The position numbers were made by a program, and so were the translations under genes. Source: Bostrychus sinensis (Eukaryota; Chordata; Actinopteri; Gobiiformes; Eleotridae). Taken from it: DNA of 64,000 bases. The notes beneath the pieces are model-generated. The model made no database searches and was not told the DNA's origin. It saw nothing but the letters and a program-made list of their open reading frames with translations. This document shows positions 43,981 to 54,070 of this stretch, one piece after another. Each line of letters opens with the position of its first letter. Within the stretch, counting starts at the first letter, position 1. Where the stretch lies: positions 34,027,659 through 34,091,658 of the forward strand of contig CM036252.1 in NCBI GenBank assembly GCA_020698575.1. Reading direction: 5' to 3'.

Positions 43981-44517
43981 TACCAGCTGGGCTGTATTGT
44001 TAAAATGGTGATTTGTTTTGTGGTGTCGTGTGTAACACAAACGTAGCAGGGGCACATAAGGCTTTTGTAGTTTTATTGTAGTTAAGCACCATTAACAATT
44101 CTCTGGTGTTGTGATCTCGGGTGTGTTTGAGTGTGCTGATGAAGAGCCGTGCAGTCCTGCAGAGTAATACAGCAGTAGAGCTACCATTATGCCCATTCAT
44201 AATTTCCACACACCTCTTAGCAGTGAATATTTATAGAAACAATCGCCAATCTTACATAGCTAAAATTGAACCCATTAAACAACTCGGTTTGTGGTTTTCA
44301 TTGAGCCTTAAAAACTGCGTTTCGTACCGCCAACTGCTTGCTAGCGGTGTTTGCTAGCATGTTTTAGATCATCGCGTACTGTACATTTACCCGGAAAAGA
44401 ACATGTACGTCACGAATAAACAACCGGATTATTTTATTAGTCTTTTTTCACGGGTACGATTTAGCACTAGCAAGTGAACCTGTTGAGTGAACTCCGATTA
44501 ATTGGCCTAATTTTAAA

Positions 44518-45172
44518 ATGTGTGACGGAAACAAAGACTTAGGTTGTATTGTGGAGCAGCTTTTACAAATGCCTTTGGCAAGAAAGTGTTTTCAAGAAAA
44601 ATACGAGATTGTTGAGAGAGGGCGGCCGACACCGACCATGCCAAATTTGATCAAAATGGCTAACGCTAGAACAGCAAGTACAGGCTACACGAGGCATTTT
44701 CACACTACTACTTATGAAAAATCTTTGTGGCTAACTGGATGTCCTAAGTTAAACAAACTGTTTTGCTGGCCGTGCATTTTGTTCTCTGTTGAGAAAGGTG
44801 TATGGAACACAAAGGGCTACGGTGACCTTGGAAATGTGTGCGGGAGTATGCAAAAACATGAGCGTTCCCTAAACCACATTAGAAGTGTGCTTGCTCTGAA
44901 AACTTTCGGGAGTACTCGTGTGGACATGCAATTGAATCAGCAAGCGAAGTTAGCCACCGAGCTACACAAAGAGAGTGTGCTGCAGAGGCTTCTCAATATT
45001 GTAACTGTCTTGGGCTGCCAGGAGCTTCCATTCAGAGGACACAGTGAAGGGGAATCCTCAGACAACCGGGGTAATTATATTGAACTTGTCAATTTGGTGA
45101 AGGAGTACGATGTTACGTTGGCTACGCATCTGGAGACCTGCACAGATTTTTCTGGTATTTCCGAGTCACATA
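44518..45172 (+). CDS. hAT transposase N-terminal part, TTF-type zinc finger (interrupted)
   Basis: This encodes the DNA-binding front half of a hAT transposase. Residues around 70-125 form a TTF-type zinc finger: WLTGCPKLNKLFCWPCILF supplies Cys75, Cys83 and Cys86, followed by a conserved Trp and Gly and then KHERSLNH with His114 and His120. After it come the NIVTVLGCQELPFRGHSEG and YIELVNLVKEYD blocks typical of the ZMYM1-like hAT group just before the catalytic domain. The ATG at 44518 is the first in frame after a stop and suits the family. Homology stops at 45172, where a second hAT end (CAGGGGCGGACTGG) begins. The rest of the open frame to 45255 is foreign sequence. The frame is offset by one base from the downstream half, so a read-through product is not expected as it stands. 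Confidence 0.85.
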
Positions 45173-45346
45173 CAGGGGCGGACTGGCCATCTGTGCATTC
45201 TGGAGGATCACAGAGCGGCCGGTCGCTGAGACGGCCGATGGGCCGTTTTACATAGACTCCATAAACACAACCAGACCAGAGAGGGCGCAGCCGCGCTGAT
45301 GCGCAACAGCAGAGTAGAAGAAGAAAGCAGAACAGCTGCAGCCACC

Positions 45347-45709
45347 ATGGATACATCCATGGCAGCCACTCATTGCAGCAGGCACTCGAACAAACCTGCA
45401 AGAAGCGGCCGACAGGCGGCCGTGAAGACGGCGGTGGCGCGTGAGCAGAGGCTGCGGTGCGTTTACGTCATGGATAAAAAACGGTTAATAAAACGAAAGG
45501 AGAAGGGCGGAGCAGAGAAAGTCAGGGAAAAGAAGCTTAAGTCACTTGCATGTGAGGCGTTCAAGTGTAAAAAAATAACACAACTGTTTGACAGCAGCAG
45601 TGCTAAAGCCACATCCACCAGTACAGCACAACATGAGAATGAAGAGGCTGAGTGTGCGGTGGTGGGGGCCCAGCGCTGCTCAGGCTCAGGGACCCACAGA
45701 ACCAGATGA
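45347..45709 (+). CDS. N-terminal ORF of the nested hAT (partial)
   Basis: The first ATG sits in a strong GCCACCATGG context at 45347. Residues 42-75 read MDKKRLIKRKEKGGAEKVRE followed by KKLKSLACEAFKCKKITQLF, a basic start shared with ZMYM-like hAT proteins (KRKSGAEKxREKK...KCxKITxMF). A Ser/Thr-rich linker follows. The frame ends at 45709. An overlapping frame continues the expected text (PTEPDEVLPQLEPCTEQ) up to a strong donor AGTG|GTGAGT at about 45747, so a one-base frameshift separates the two. No zinc finger or catalytic domain remains. It cannot be a complete transposase. Confidence 0.6.
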   Translation: MDTSMAATHCSRHSNKPARSGRQAAVKTAVAREQRLRCVYVMDKKRLIKRKEKGGAEKVREKKLKSLACEAFKCKKITQLFDSSSAKATSTSTAQHENEEAECAVVGAQRCSGSGTHRTR

Positions 45710-45925
45710 AGTTTTACCTCAGTTAGAGCCGTGTACAGAGCAAGTGGTGAGTATAGCTTACTGTATGAAACACAAGGCTTTCATAGCTATTTAGGCTACG
45801 ACATATTTATGCCACTTCCTATACATAGCTCTAAAACACTATCATAACAGTAACAATATGAATAATAAGAATAATATTATATCTAATATGGCTGTGAAGA
45901 CTCTCATTCATCCAGGCTGATTCCA

Positions 45926-46084
45926 TTGCAATAGTAGGTTTAAAAGCTGTCATCTGGACTTGGTTTTAAAGAGAGCTCTCTTACAGTCAAATTTCAGAAG
46001 TGAGAAAGCCTCTTGGATAAAAGGTGAAACGTCTTCAACTGTAAAACCCAGTCCAGATGACAGCTTTTAAACCTACTATTGCAA
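45926..46084 (+). mobile_element. Penelope-like 3' end with inverted tail
   Basis: Arms 45926-45968 and 46042-46084 pair at 42 of 43 positions. The spacer carries GAAAGCCTCTTGGATAAAAGG then TGAAACGTCTTCAAC, the 3' signature of Penelope-like elements, also present at 62725-62815. Confidence 0.75.
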
Positions 46085-46119
46085 CTATATCTAATGTGAA
46101 TTAATAAGTCATAGTGTAA

Positions 46120-46380
46120 TCCAGGACTAAACTATATCTAAAACATGACACAACCAGGTCTAACCAAGACTAAACCCTAACTAAAATAGGTATACGCTGT
46201 CCAAAACTATAGCTAAACCAGGTTTAAACCAGGTCTTAATCAGGTCTGTGCCAGGATCAAATCAGATTCAAATCCGGGACTAAACCTGTACAAAACCAGG
46301 TCTAAACCTGATGATTAAAGTTTAGGGACTTGAATTTGACGTGTGGACCATGTGTGGTTTAGTCCTGGTTTAGAAATAGT
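46120..46380 (+). repeat. CTAAACCAGG minisatellite, locus 3
   Basis: Irregular AACCAGGTCTAA and GACTAAACC units, followed by an inverted TAGTCCTGGTTTAG. Same family as 57480-58345. Confidence 0.65.
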
Positions 46381-46552
46381 TCAGTCAGATCAGTCAGTTT
46401 TTTAAAATGTATCTATTTTATTTTTATTAACTTTGTACAACCATAAACAATTTCCTAAAGTCTTGAAATTATGTTTTTTTATTTAATACGATAATAAATG
46501 ACTAGAAGATCTAAAGATTTTTGATTTTTAGTTTACTATCATAAATCACATA

Positions 46553-48022
46553 CAAAACAACATAATCGATGCAATAAGTATGGTGATGCTGGATGAGATT
46601 AAACGTGAGATTAACCAAGCATTGTTCATCTCCATTATGTTGGATGAAACAACAGATATGTCTAATGCTGCCCAACTGTCAACTGTACTTCGGTATGTTT
46701 CTGATGAAGGGGTAGTAAATGAACGTTTTATGGGCTTTGCCAATGTGAGTGAGGACCGCACTGCTGCTGCGTTATCTGAGTATCTCTTTACGTTTGTAGA
46801 GAAGTTTGACTGTGGAGCTAAACTGGTAGCGCAGACCTACGATGGCGCTGCGGTTATGTCAGGAGAGCTGAATGGCTTGCAGGCTTGGGTGAAGGAGAGA
46901 TATCCGTGCGCCACATTTGTGCTCTGCTGTGCACATGTATTAAATTTGGTCCTCTCGCAGGCTTGTGGCAGAAAAAAGCATTGCAACATTTTCTTTTCCA
47001 CTTTGAACGGGTTTGCATCCTTTTTTAGTACATCCCCAAAACGAACCAGGGCACTGGATGTGATTGTGCAGAAAAGATTTCCCCGGGCGGCACCAACACA
47101 CTGGAACTACACATCTAGGCTCGTCAATACAGCAAAAGAGCACTACAACTCCTTGGTGGAACCTTTTGACAACATTATCAACGAGCCCTATGATTGGGAT
47201 TCAAATTCTGTGCTTGCTGCAGGTGGCTTTCTCCACAATATAGAAGATGAAAAATTTAGGTTTCTCTTGCAAGTTTTTGCAGACATTTTTGCACACACAG
47301 ATGTTTTGTTCAGTGTTTTGCAGTCTAAGTCATTGGACATTGGCTACTGTGCTGCAGAAGTGAGGAGAGTCACAGAGCTTCTACAGCGCAAACAAACTGA
47401 GTTCCATGCTGTCTATGCTGCCTTTGCCACAGTGACTGTATCAGCAGAAAACCCAGCTAAGAGGTCTAGGCACTCTGTGAGCACTGAAGCTGAATTTCAG
47501 AAGTTGTACACAGAAATCTTTGCCACAGTTGTGTCCCAACTGAATAAAAGGTTTGGCTCTCTGGAAAAAATGAAGTTCCTTGATCTGCTGAATGTGGCTA
47601 AATTTTCAGAATACACATCACTGAAGGAAACATATGGGCATTTCTTTGACATTGTTCTCCTCCGTGCTGAGCTTGTAGTTTTGTACTCTTCAGCCAACTT
47701 GGCCAAAAAGAATGCTGTAGAGCTGACATCTTACATGAATGACAGTGGGATCCGAGAGGGCATGGGAGAAGTATACAAACTATGCAGTCTTTTCCTGACT
47801 ATTCCATCAACTACAGCGACTGTGGAGAGAACATTTTCAGCACTAAAGAGAATCAAAACATTCACCCGAAGCACTGTTGGTCAGGAACGTTTGTCTGCTC
47901 TAGGTCTAATGGCAATTGAGCGAGAGCTGTTGAAAAAACTGAAGATTGAGAGCACATTCTATGATAAAGTGACGGAGTACTTTGTGAAGAAGAACCGTCG
48001 TATTGACTTTGTGTACAAATAG
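46553..48022 (+). CDS. hAT transposase catalytic part, DUF4371-like core and C-terminal dimerisation domain
   Basis: The frame opens before the first ATG at 46580. Homology begins at HIQNNIIDAIS (46547 on), so the 480-residue count from the ATG is a truncated view. From the ATG, Asp22 in SIMLDETTDMS is the first catalytic acid, Asp88 in AQTYDGAAVMSG the second, followed by LCCAHVLNLV, the CxxH-type motif of hAT enzymes. Near the C-terminus ATVERTFSALKRIKTFTR carries the catalytic Glu and starts the hAT dimerisation domain, which runs almost to the stop at 48022. The domain order and length match the ZMYM1-like hAT group. The whole half is open with no stop or frameshift. The upstream half lies before the insertion and is one base out of frame. 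It could be a recently silenced transposon; domestication cannot be judged from one copy. Confidence 0.88.
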   Translation, partial: QNNIIDAISMVMLDEIKREINQALFISIMLDETTDMSNAAQLSTVLRYVSDEGVVNERFMGFANVSEDRTAAALSEYLFTFVEKFDCGAKLVAQTYDGAAVMSGELNGLQAWVKERYPCATFVLCCAHVLNLVLSQACGRKKHCNIFFSTLNGFASFFSTSPKRTRALDVIVQKRFPRAAPTHWNYTSRLVNTAKEHYNSLVEPFDNIINEPYDWDSNSVLAAGGFLHNIEDEKFRFLLQVFADIFAHTDVLFSVLQSKSLDIGYCAAEVRRVTELLQRKQTEFHAVYAAFATVTVSAENPAKRSRHSVSTEAEFQKLYTEIFATVVSQLNKRFGSLEKMKFLDLLNVAKFSEYTSLKETYGHFFDIVLLRAELVVLYSSANLAKKNAVELTSYMNDSGIREGMGEVYKLCSLFLTIPSTTATVERTFSALKRIKTFTRSTVGQERLSALGLMAIERELLKKLKIESTFYDKVTEYFVKKNRRIDFVYK

Positions 48023-48249
48023 GGTGTAAAATCTACAGTTTGAATACATATACATTGTAAAATAGTTAAAAATACTATGGAATTTATAATAGAGATAAAC
48101 TGAAGTTAGTAATTTCTACTTAAGTGGCTTTTTATTAAATGTTGCCATATACTTAAATCAGCCACTCTGCTTTCTGCTTGCCTGCTTGAAAAAGTCACCG
48201 CACGCCACTGGGTTACATAGCATATACTGTATTGACATTGCAGGTTGAA

Positions 48250-48720
48250 GTTGTTTTTGAGAGTTCAGTCAGTGACATGGCTGCACATGCAGGTGCAGAT
48301 TCTCAGTCTTCCAGGTGAAATTCTGTAAAAATTCAGATGAAACTGAGTTCTTCGAGGTGGAGGTGGACCGCAGACTGTGGTCCATTTGATGTTGTTTGTT
48401 TCCCAATATACAGGTCTGTGTATTCTTCTCTGAACAGTGGAGACCACATTGCTCTGTTAGTGTGAAGGGATTTTGTCCTTAGGCTGGTGGTGGTTGGAAT
48501 TGTACTGAAATATTTGAGTTTTCCAGCTACATACGGGATAACAAGGTTATTACTTCTTTGTTCTGGTCCTGAGTCTTTTCTGTTTTTTATGGGCCTGGTC
48601 CTAGATTTGGCAAAGGCCACTCCCTCTGTAAAGGATTTGATGAGGGACAGAACATCTTATAAAAAAATGTCCACATGGATGTTTTATGCACAGTACACAC
48701 TTGGTAAATACACTGCAAGA
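48250..48720 (-). pseudogene. Penelope-like element, endonuclease region fragment
   Basis: On the minus strand a frame (48333-48620) reads NLVIPYVAGKLKYFS, then EEYTDLYIGKQTTS, then GPQSAVHLHLEE. These match the linker and GIY-YIG endonuclease of Penelope-like retroelements, with the normal stretch between YIG and SGxxSAVHLHL shortened. No reverse transcriptase block is present. It starts only about 40 bp beyond the hAT end, so it may have been part of the pre-insertion locus. It is surely inactive. Confidence 0.75.
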
Positions 48721-49013
48721 AAAAGAATTGTGTTGTCAGTATTAGGATACTCTGATGAACTGAAATCCATGATGCAGCATGTTTTACATTAGCTCATCAG
48801 TGTAGTGCTTTGTTTGAAAAAACATGGCTTTACTTCTTGGTTTTGGTTACAGTACATACCAGTTTAAAATGTAGCAATGATACAGTGGCCATTACTCACT
48901 GACAACAAGCTGTGCTTCCCCTAAAATTTCATGAAATATAATAGTCAAATATACACAGTTGAATTTCATAAAATAAATACATTTCAATAGTAAATAGCTT
49001 TGCCACCGTGCTT

Positions 49014-49371
49014 GGCGGCACGGTGGCATAGTGGCTAGCACTCCTGCCTCACAGCAAGAAGGTCCTGGGTTCGATTCCCGGACCGTGTGGGGCCTTTCTG
49101 TGTGGAGTTTGCATGTTCTCCCCGTGTCTGGGTGGGTTTCCTCCGGGTACTCCGGTTTCCCCCATCAACCTCAAAACATGCACAATAGGCAAAAACCTCC
49201 AGCCAAATGCTCCTGACCAGGATCCTGGCTCAAGATCTGGAGAAGGGTTCCCGGGCGCTGCACTGCAGCAGCAGCCCACTGCTCCTGACAGGTTGCCCCA
49301 GCGGCATTGAGGGATGGGTCAAATGCAGAGATTGAATTTCCCCTATGGGGGATCAATAAAGTATACCTTTA
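49014..49371 (+). repeat. V-SINE (tRNA-derived) copy
   Basis: tRNA-like head with A-box TGGCATAGTGG (49024-49034) and B-box GGTTCGATTCC (49068-49078). Then TGTGTGGAGTTTGCATGTTC and GTTTCCTCCGGGTACTCCGG, the conserved V-domain. The 3' tail GTCAAATGCAGAGATTGAAT..GGGATCAATAAAGTATACC is shared, in antisense, with the LINE tail at 52796-52860. Open frames here are artefacts. Confidence 0.85.
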
Positions 49372-49716
49372 AACATGCACTGGAATGCATTTAATTTCAC
49401 AACTATATTGTTCATTAATCAGCTGTTTAAGTCCACATAAGAGCAGCACGAGCTTCATTGGGTCTCTATGGGACTGAACTGAGCAGTTTTTCACTGCAAG
49501 GAAGAAAGACTGTGATTGGATAAATGCGCCAATAACGTCACTTCCAAGGACGCTGAGTGTCTCTGGGAGTCAGTGGAGCAGGAGGCGGGCTATGACGCTG
49601 GCTGTACACAATACACTGTAAATAAACAACATAATTATAGCTCTGTGTTTGCCTCCTGTTTTAGTTTGGTTAGTTTGTTCGTTATCTAGTATCATATATC
49701 AATGTTGCATGGAAAC

Positions 49717-50138
49717 TAGGGCTGCAACAACTAATTAGATTAATTGATTTTAATTGATTATTGAAATAATTGTCAACTAATTTAATAATCAATTAATCGC
49801 TATCTGTGGTATTCATAGACTCTGAAACATGTTACATTCTGGCAGAAGTGGTTTTATTCCCAAAACACACGTTTTTGAATAAAAAAAACATCTTTGTGAG
49901 TATATATGCTGTGTCTAAATGTCTTCAAATAGCATACTTGGACCTCTGTCTGCTTCAAATTTTATACATTTTTGTTTTATTACAATTTTTTAACAAGAAC
50001 AAGAAAACCTACATTTTTTAACCACTAATACTTACAGCACCAGGTCATAATGCATCTACTCATGCTTCACTATCCTAATCAGTTAATCATAAAAATAACT
50101 GAGAGATTAATGAATTATCAAAAATAATAACAGCCCTA
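49717..50138. mobile_element. hAT MITE, TAGGGCTGCAACAACTAAT family
   Basis: Left terminus TAGGGCTGCAACAACTAATT, right terminus AATAATAACAGCCCTA, inverted. Flanks ATGGAAAC and ATGTAAAC (7 of 8 identical) are the target duplication. Interior is AT-rich and non-coding. Confidence 0.8.
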
Positions 50139-50379
50139 ATGTAAACTATCCTGATAGTTAGCCCAGCCCAGAGCTTTCTCAGTTTGAAAGACCAGCAGCT
50201 GCCACAGTAATGTTATTACCATTACACCTTATATAATGAGCAGTAACTCCTCAGGGAAGTAAACAAATCTTTACTTTGTTCACTGTTCATTTGTTATCAT
50301 GATCATGTAGCTTCTGTATACACATGTACTGTATATTTTACTCTCTGACTTATTCCATCTCCTGTTTTTATTCCTCCCT

Positions 50380-50700
50380 TTTCCTCCCGTCTTCCCTCAC
50401 CTCATGGTGCTCCGTCCCACAGAGCTCCACTTAAACATGCAAGCTGCATTGACTGTGTTTAAAGTGCTGTTACCGCCTCATAAAGAACACTGAATAATGC
50501 AGGGGGCTGTGGACGGGCTGCGGAGGTACTACATCCAGTACTTTATGTTACACAGTTCACACGGCCACAATATGTTCTCACCACATATAAGGATGCAGAT
50601 AAGGCTCTATTGTTGACGCGTGGACTCTACACGTGAAGCTACTTCCTGACACAGGCTTAAAGAGGACGCCGATCCCTCCAGGCTTTCAAAAGTACAGCGT
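50380..50700. promoter_or_regulatory. Candidate conserved non-coding element
   Basis: GC-balanced repeat-free block with CATTGACTGTGTTTAAAGTG and CATAAAGAACACTGAATAATGC. Confidence 0.3.
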
Positions 50701-50954
50701 ATAGGACACATTATGACAAAAGGAAGCCATTTACAGAAAAGCCAGTTACTGTATGCTTAGTAGCACAACGTCTTTTTACATTGACAGAAGCATCTCAAGA
50801 CTAGCATTTTAATGGTACAACTGCATGTTCATAAAAAAAAAACTATCACTCACTGGTATGGAAGAAAGGGGATTTAAAGGTCCAAAATTTAGCTTTTTCA
50901 GGCTTTTTGAAATTGTTTTGGACTCCTTTGCATTAGTTTTTCTAGTTTTATAAC

Positions 50955-52220
50955 TTACAACCTGAATTCAGGAAATGTTGGTACGTTTTTAAAATTGGCA
51001 TAAAATGAAAACTGAAAGATTTTCAGATCACATGGGGTGATATTTTATTCACAATAGAACATAGATAACAAATATTTACACAGAGAAGTGTTACACTTTT
51101 ATGGACAAAATGAGCTCTTTTTTTAATTTGATGCCTGCTACAGGTCTCACAATAGTTGGGACAGGGACATGTTTGCCATGGGGTACCATCTCCTCCTCTT
51201 TTCAAAACAGTTTGAAGACGTCTCTGCATTGAGGTTATGAGTTTCTGGAGTTTTGATGTTGGAATTTGGTCCCATTCTTGCCTGGTATAGGTTTCCAGCT
51301 GTTGAAGAGCAGCATTCATAGTTCCTTCCAAAACACACAATCTGCCTATCCCGTATGCACTTTTGCCCCCCATCCCAACAGAGATGCTGGCTTTTGACCT
51401 GAATGCTGATAACTCGCTGGAAGGTTTTTCTCCTCTTTAGCATGGTGTCTGTGATTTTCAAAAAGAATGCCAACTTTGGACTGGTCTCACCATAGAACAC
51501 TGTCCCACTTTGAAACAGTCCATTTTAAATGAGCCTTGGCCCAGGACATGATGATGGTTTTGGACCATGTTCAGATATGGCTTCCCTTTTGCATGATAGA
51601 GCTTTAGTTGGCCTGTGCAGATGGCACGGTGGATTGTGTTTACTCACAGTGGTTTCTGAAAGTATTCCTGGGCCCATTTAGTAATTTCATTGACACAATC
51701 ATGCTGATGAGTGATGCAGTGTTGTCTGATGGCCCCAAGACCACAGGGTTCAATAAAAGTCTTCAGTCTTGTCCTTTACAGAGTTTTCTCCAGTTTCTCT
51801 GACACTGAAGACGATATGATCTATAGATGATGAGAGCTGCATTTTGACAGTTAGGAACATTGTTTTTAAAGTATTGCACAATCTTTTTAGTCTTCACTCT
51901 TTCACAGATTGGAGAGCCTCTGCCCCTCTTCAGTCATGTTACAGACCTGAAATCAATTCACTTCATTAGTTGCTAGATGTTCTCCCAGCTGAATCTTTTT
52001 AAAATTCCTTGCTTTTTCAGCCATTTGTTGCCCCTGTCCCAACTATTTTGGGGCCTGTCGCAGGCATCAAATTTGAAATGAGGTCATTTTGTGCATAAAA
52101 GTGTAACATTTTATCTATGTTCTATTGTGAATAAAATATTGGCTCGTGATTTGAAAGTCTTTATTTTCATTTTATTTAAATTCCAAAAACGTCTCAACAT
52201 TTCCCTAATTGGGGTTGTAA
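50955..52220. mobile_element. DNA element with about 190-bp terminal inverted repeats
   Basis: The left end TTACAACCTGAATTCAGGAAATG and the reverse complement of the right end TTACAACCCCAATTAGGGAAATG stay similar for some 190 bp, through GTTACACTTTTATG.ACAAAATGA and AATAGTTGGGACAGGG. The interior (AGATGGCACGGTGGATTGTG and GCTGATGAGTGATGCAGTG) belongs to a repeat common in fish. Minus-strand frames of 116 and 117 codons lack a recognisable transposase, so it appears non-autonomous. Superfamily not assigned. Confidence 0.8.
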
Positions 52221-52574
52221 AATAATGTATATGTTTGGAAAATGTCTTCTTTTGGGGAGCTGTTACTTTGACTTTGCAGAGAATACTTTGATTAGATGTT
52301 TGTTGCCCCCTGCTGGCAACAGTGGGAAATGGGCAGAGCATAAAATGGCTAATTAGCGCGACTATTAGCAATATGACACTAGATAAATGAGCTGACTGCT
52401 TCATAGTGACGGCGGTTTAAGCTCTGAAATGATCAGAATGAGTTCAGTGACAGTGTATGGGCTTTAGAAACCTACAGGAGCACTTCCTGGTTTGACGTGC
52501 CAACGTAGAGCTGTGAGACCGAGCCATTCCAGCTCTTGAGAAGGGCAGTATCTCAGAATAAGTGAGTCACTTAA

Positions 52575-52775
52575 AATGGGATACTACTAGTACCACTACA
52601 GCTTCTGCTACTTCTGTTAACTAGTATTACTCCTATCTAAGGCTGTTACTTCTGCTATTTTTACTCACTGCTACTGCTATTAAAGAAATGCTATTACTAC
52701 TACTAACGTCTACTATTACTCACCACTAGTATTACTACAAACTACAACTCACACTACAGCGACTGCTATCCTTAG
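52575..52775. repeat. Imperfect TAC-rich trinucleotide stretch, second locus
   Basis: TACTAC, GCTACT and TATTAC triplets as in 23529-24350 but shorter and more eroded. Confidence 0.7.
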
Positions 52776-52795
52776 TCACGATTAATATGAATATT

Positions 52796-53270
52796 ACTAA
52801 GGTAAAGGTAGACTTTATTGCCCCGTAGAGAAATTTGTCCTCTGCATTTGACCCGTTCTTTAATGCCACTGTTGTCACAAAGGCGTGAATGACTGTTTCA
52901 GAATATTTTCTTGACAGAATTGGTTTTAATATGGCTAGTTGTCTTTATTGAAAGAAGCAGGACTTAACAACAGCGTGATTTGCAGAGTTTTTCAGGAGGA
53001 GTGTGGAGTTGACCACTATAGGTGCAAAAATCATCATCTCTGTTTTTTCATTATTAAAATTGAGAAAATTGACAATGACATCCATGTTTTAATGTCACTG
53101 ATGCAGTCAAGGAGATGTTTTGCAGCCTGAAGGTCATTTTGTTTTAATGGTACATAAATTTGACTGTCATCGCTAGAACAGTGAAAGGACATGCCATAAT
53201 TTCTGAAAATGGAGCTAAAAGGCAACATATATAATAAGAGAAAAGCGCTAAGGATTGATCCTTGTTTTCA
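52796..53270 (-). mobile_element. LINE fragment (L2/CR1-clade, Rex1-like) with 3' tail
   Basis: Minus strand: reverse transcriptase fragment at 52900-53230, then directly the tail GTCAAATGCAGAGGACAAAT..GGGGCAATAAAGTCTACC (52796-52860), which is the same tail as on the V-SINE at 49014-49371. The end of the coding region is deleted between the two. Confidence 0.7.
52900..53230 (-). pseudogene. LINE reverse transcriptase fragment, broken
   Basis: The intact part (53034-53228) reads SIFRNYGMSFHCSSDDSQIY followed by VPLKQND. In the family the block is FHCYADDTQIYLPL, so the catalytic YADD has become SSDD. Further on, in other frames, come VVKSCFFQ, RQLAILKPILSRKYSETVIH and AFVTT, the usual continuation of L2/CR1-type RT. 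At least two frameshifts or stops interrupt it. Dead. Confidence 0.75.
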
Positions 53271-53274
53271 GTCA

Positions 53275-54070
53275 GTGTGTCCCTTCTGCACACCTAACTT
53301 TTTAGTCACACCTTTCGCCTTAAGGCACAAAAAATGCACCAATAAAGATTGCCATAAAAAAATGATCTAATTGTGAATAATTCTTTTTTTTTTTTAATTG
53401 TTACAATAATTAAATTCAGTCCTCATCATACATAGCAAAAATGTCCTTTCACTAAATGCAAATTACATTATTATTATTATTATCATTATTATTATTATTT
53501 TTTTTTTTGTAGTGGATGATCAGAGCTTTGGAGTGTCAAAAATTGGCATCATGATTGATTTTATTAGATTTAACATTTTTGTGTAGTGGCAGATAAAAAT
53601 TTTTTTGTTACATCTTTTGTCCTAAGGTACAAAAAATGCACTACATTCGAAATATCTAATAAAGGATTTTTTTTTCATGGTTACAATGATTAACTTCAGC
53701 TCTCACCATACATAGCAAAAAATCATTCTATTTATGAAATTTGACCTTTTAGATTACATTTTGGATGTGTGCTCACGCATACACAAACAAATTTCAAACA
53801 CACACTTTCACACCAATTTATGACAACTCTAAAACACACCCAACTCATTTTAATTCAGATTTAAATTTTTTATTTGCCTTGCCATTACGATAATTTAACA
53901 ATAATGTGGCCATTTCCCCATTTATACCTCTGTCTACCATATATGGGGAAGTGGTGTCATCTAGTAGAAAACAATAAAAACTAAAATTCCAATCCCTCAC
54001 TATCATGAATCCATGAAATACTTGATAAAAATATGAAATTATATTGCAGTGACAGTGTATTAAATAAATG
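53275..54070. repeat. Dispersed repeat with internal duplication, copy 1
   Basis: Two related blocks, 53310-53460 and 53610-53750, share TAAGG(C/T)ACAAAAAATGCAC, GGTTACAAT/TTGTTACAATAATTAA and CATACATAGCAAAAA. The 53860-54060 part recurs near 55575-55680. Confidence 0.5.

Larger units (their letters stand above)
45173..46545 (+). mobile_element. 5' part of a second hAT inserted in the first
   Basis: Starts with CAGGGGCGGACTGGCCATC, a well-known hAT terminus. TCACATA stands directly before it (45166-45172) and directly after the inserted block (46546-46552), consistent with a target duplication (GTCACATA / ATCACATA at 8 bp). No matching right terminus (GGCCAGTCCGCCCCTG) is seen, so the right side is altered. 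The block also carries an ORF, a Penelope-type hairpin and a minisatellite. Confidence 0.65.
43401..48210 (+). mobile_element. Near-complete hAT transposon with exact 8-bp target duplication
   Basis: The left end CTGTGGCATGCCGTGAGGGC pairs with the reverse complement of the right end CAGTGGCGTGCGGTGAC, and both lead into CAAGCA-rich sub-terminal repeats. GGTTACAT flanks both sides (43393-43400 and 48211-48218) without mismatch. Inside are a promoter-like region, a zinc-finger ORF, an inserted hAT fragment (45173-46545) and a 480-residue transposase ORF. The layout matches the ZMYM1-like, TTF-zinc-finger group of hAT elements. Confidence 0.92.

Noticed and set aside
43435..44046. 203-codon frame at the start of the hAT element
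   Set aside because: Crosses the promoter-like region and a splice donor; no domain; the zinc-finger ORF downstream has the family start.
45160..46531. Intron between the two hAT ORFs
   Set aside because: The possible donor (CTG|GTATTT) and acceptor (TTTTTAG) give incompatible phases, while TCACATA on both sides and a hAT terminus argue for insertion.
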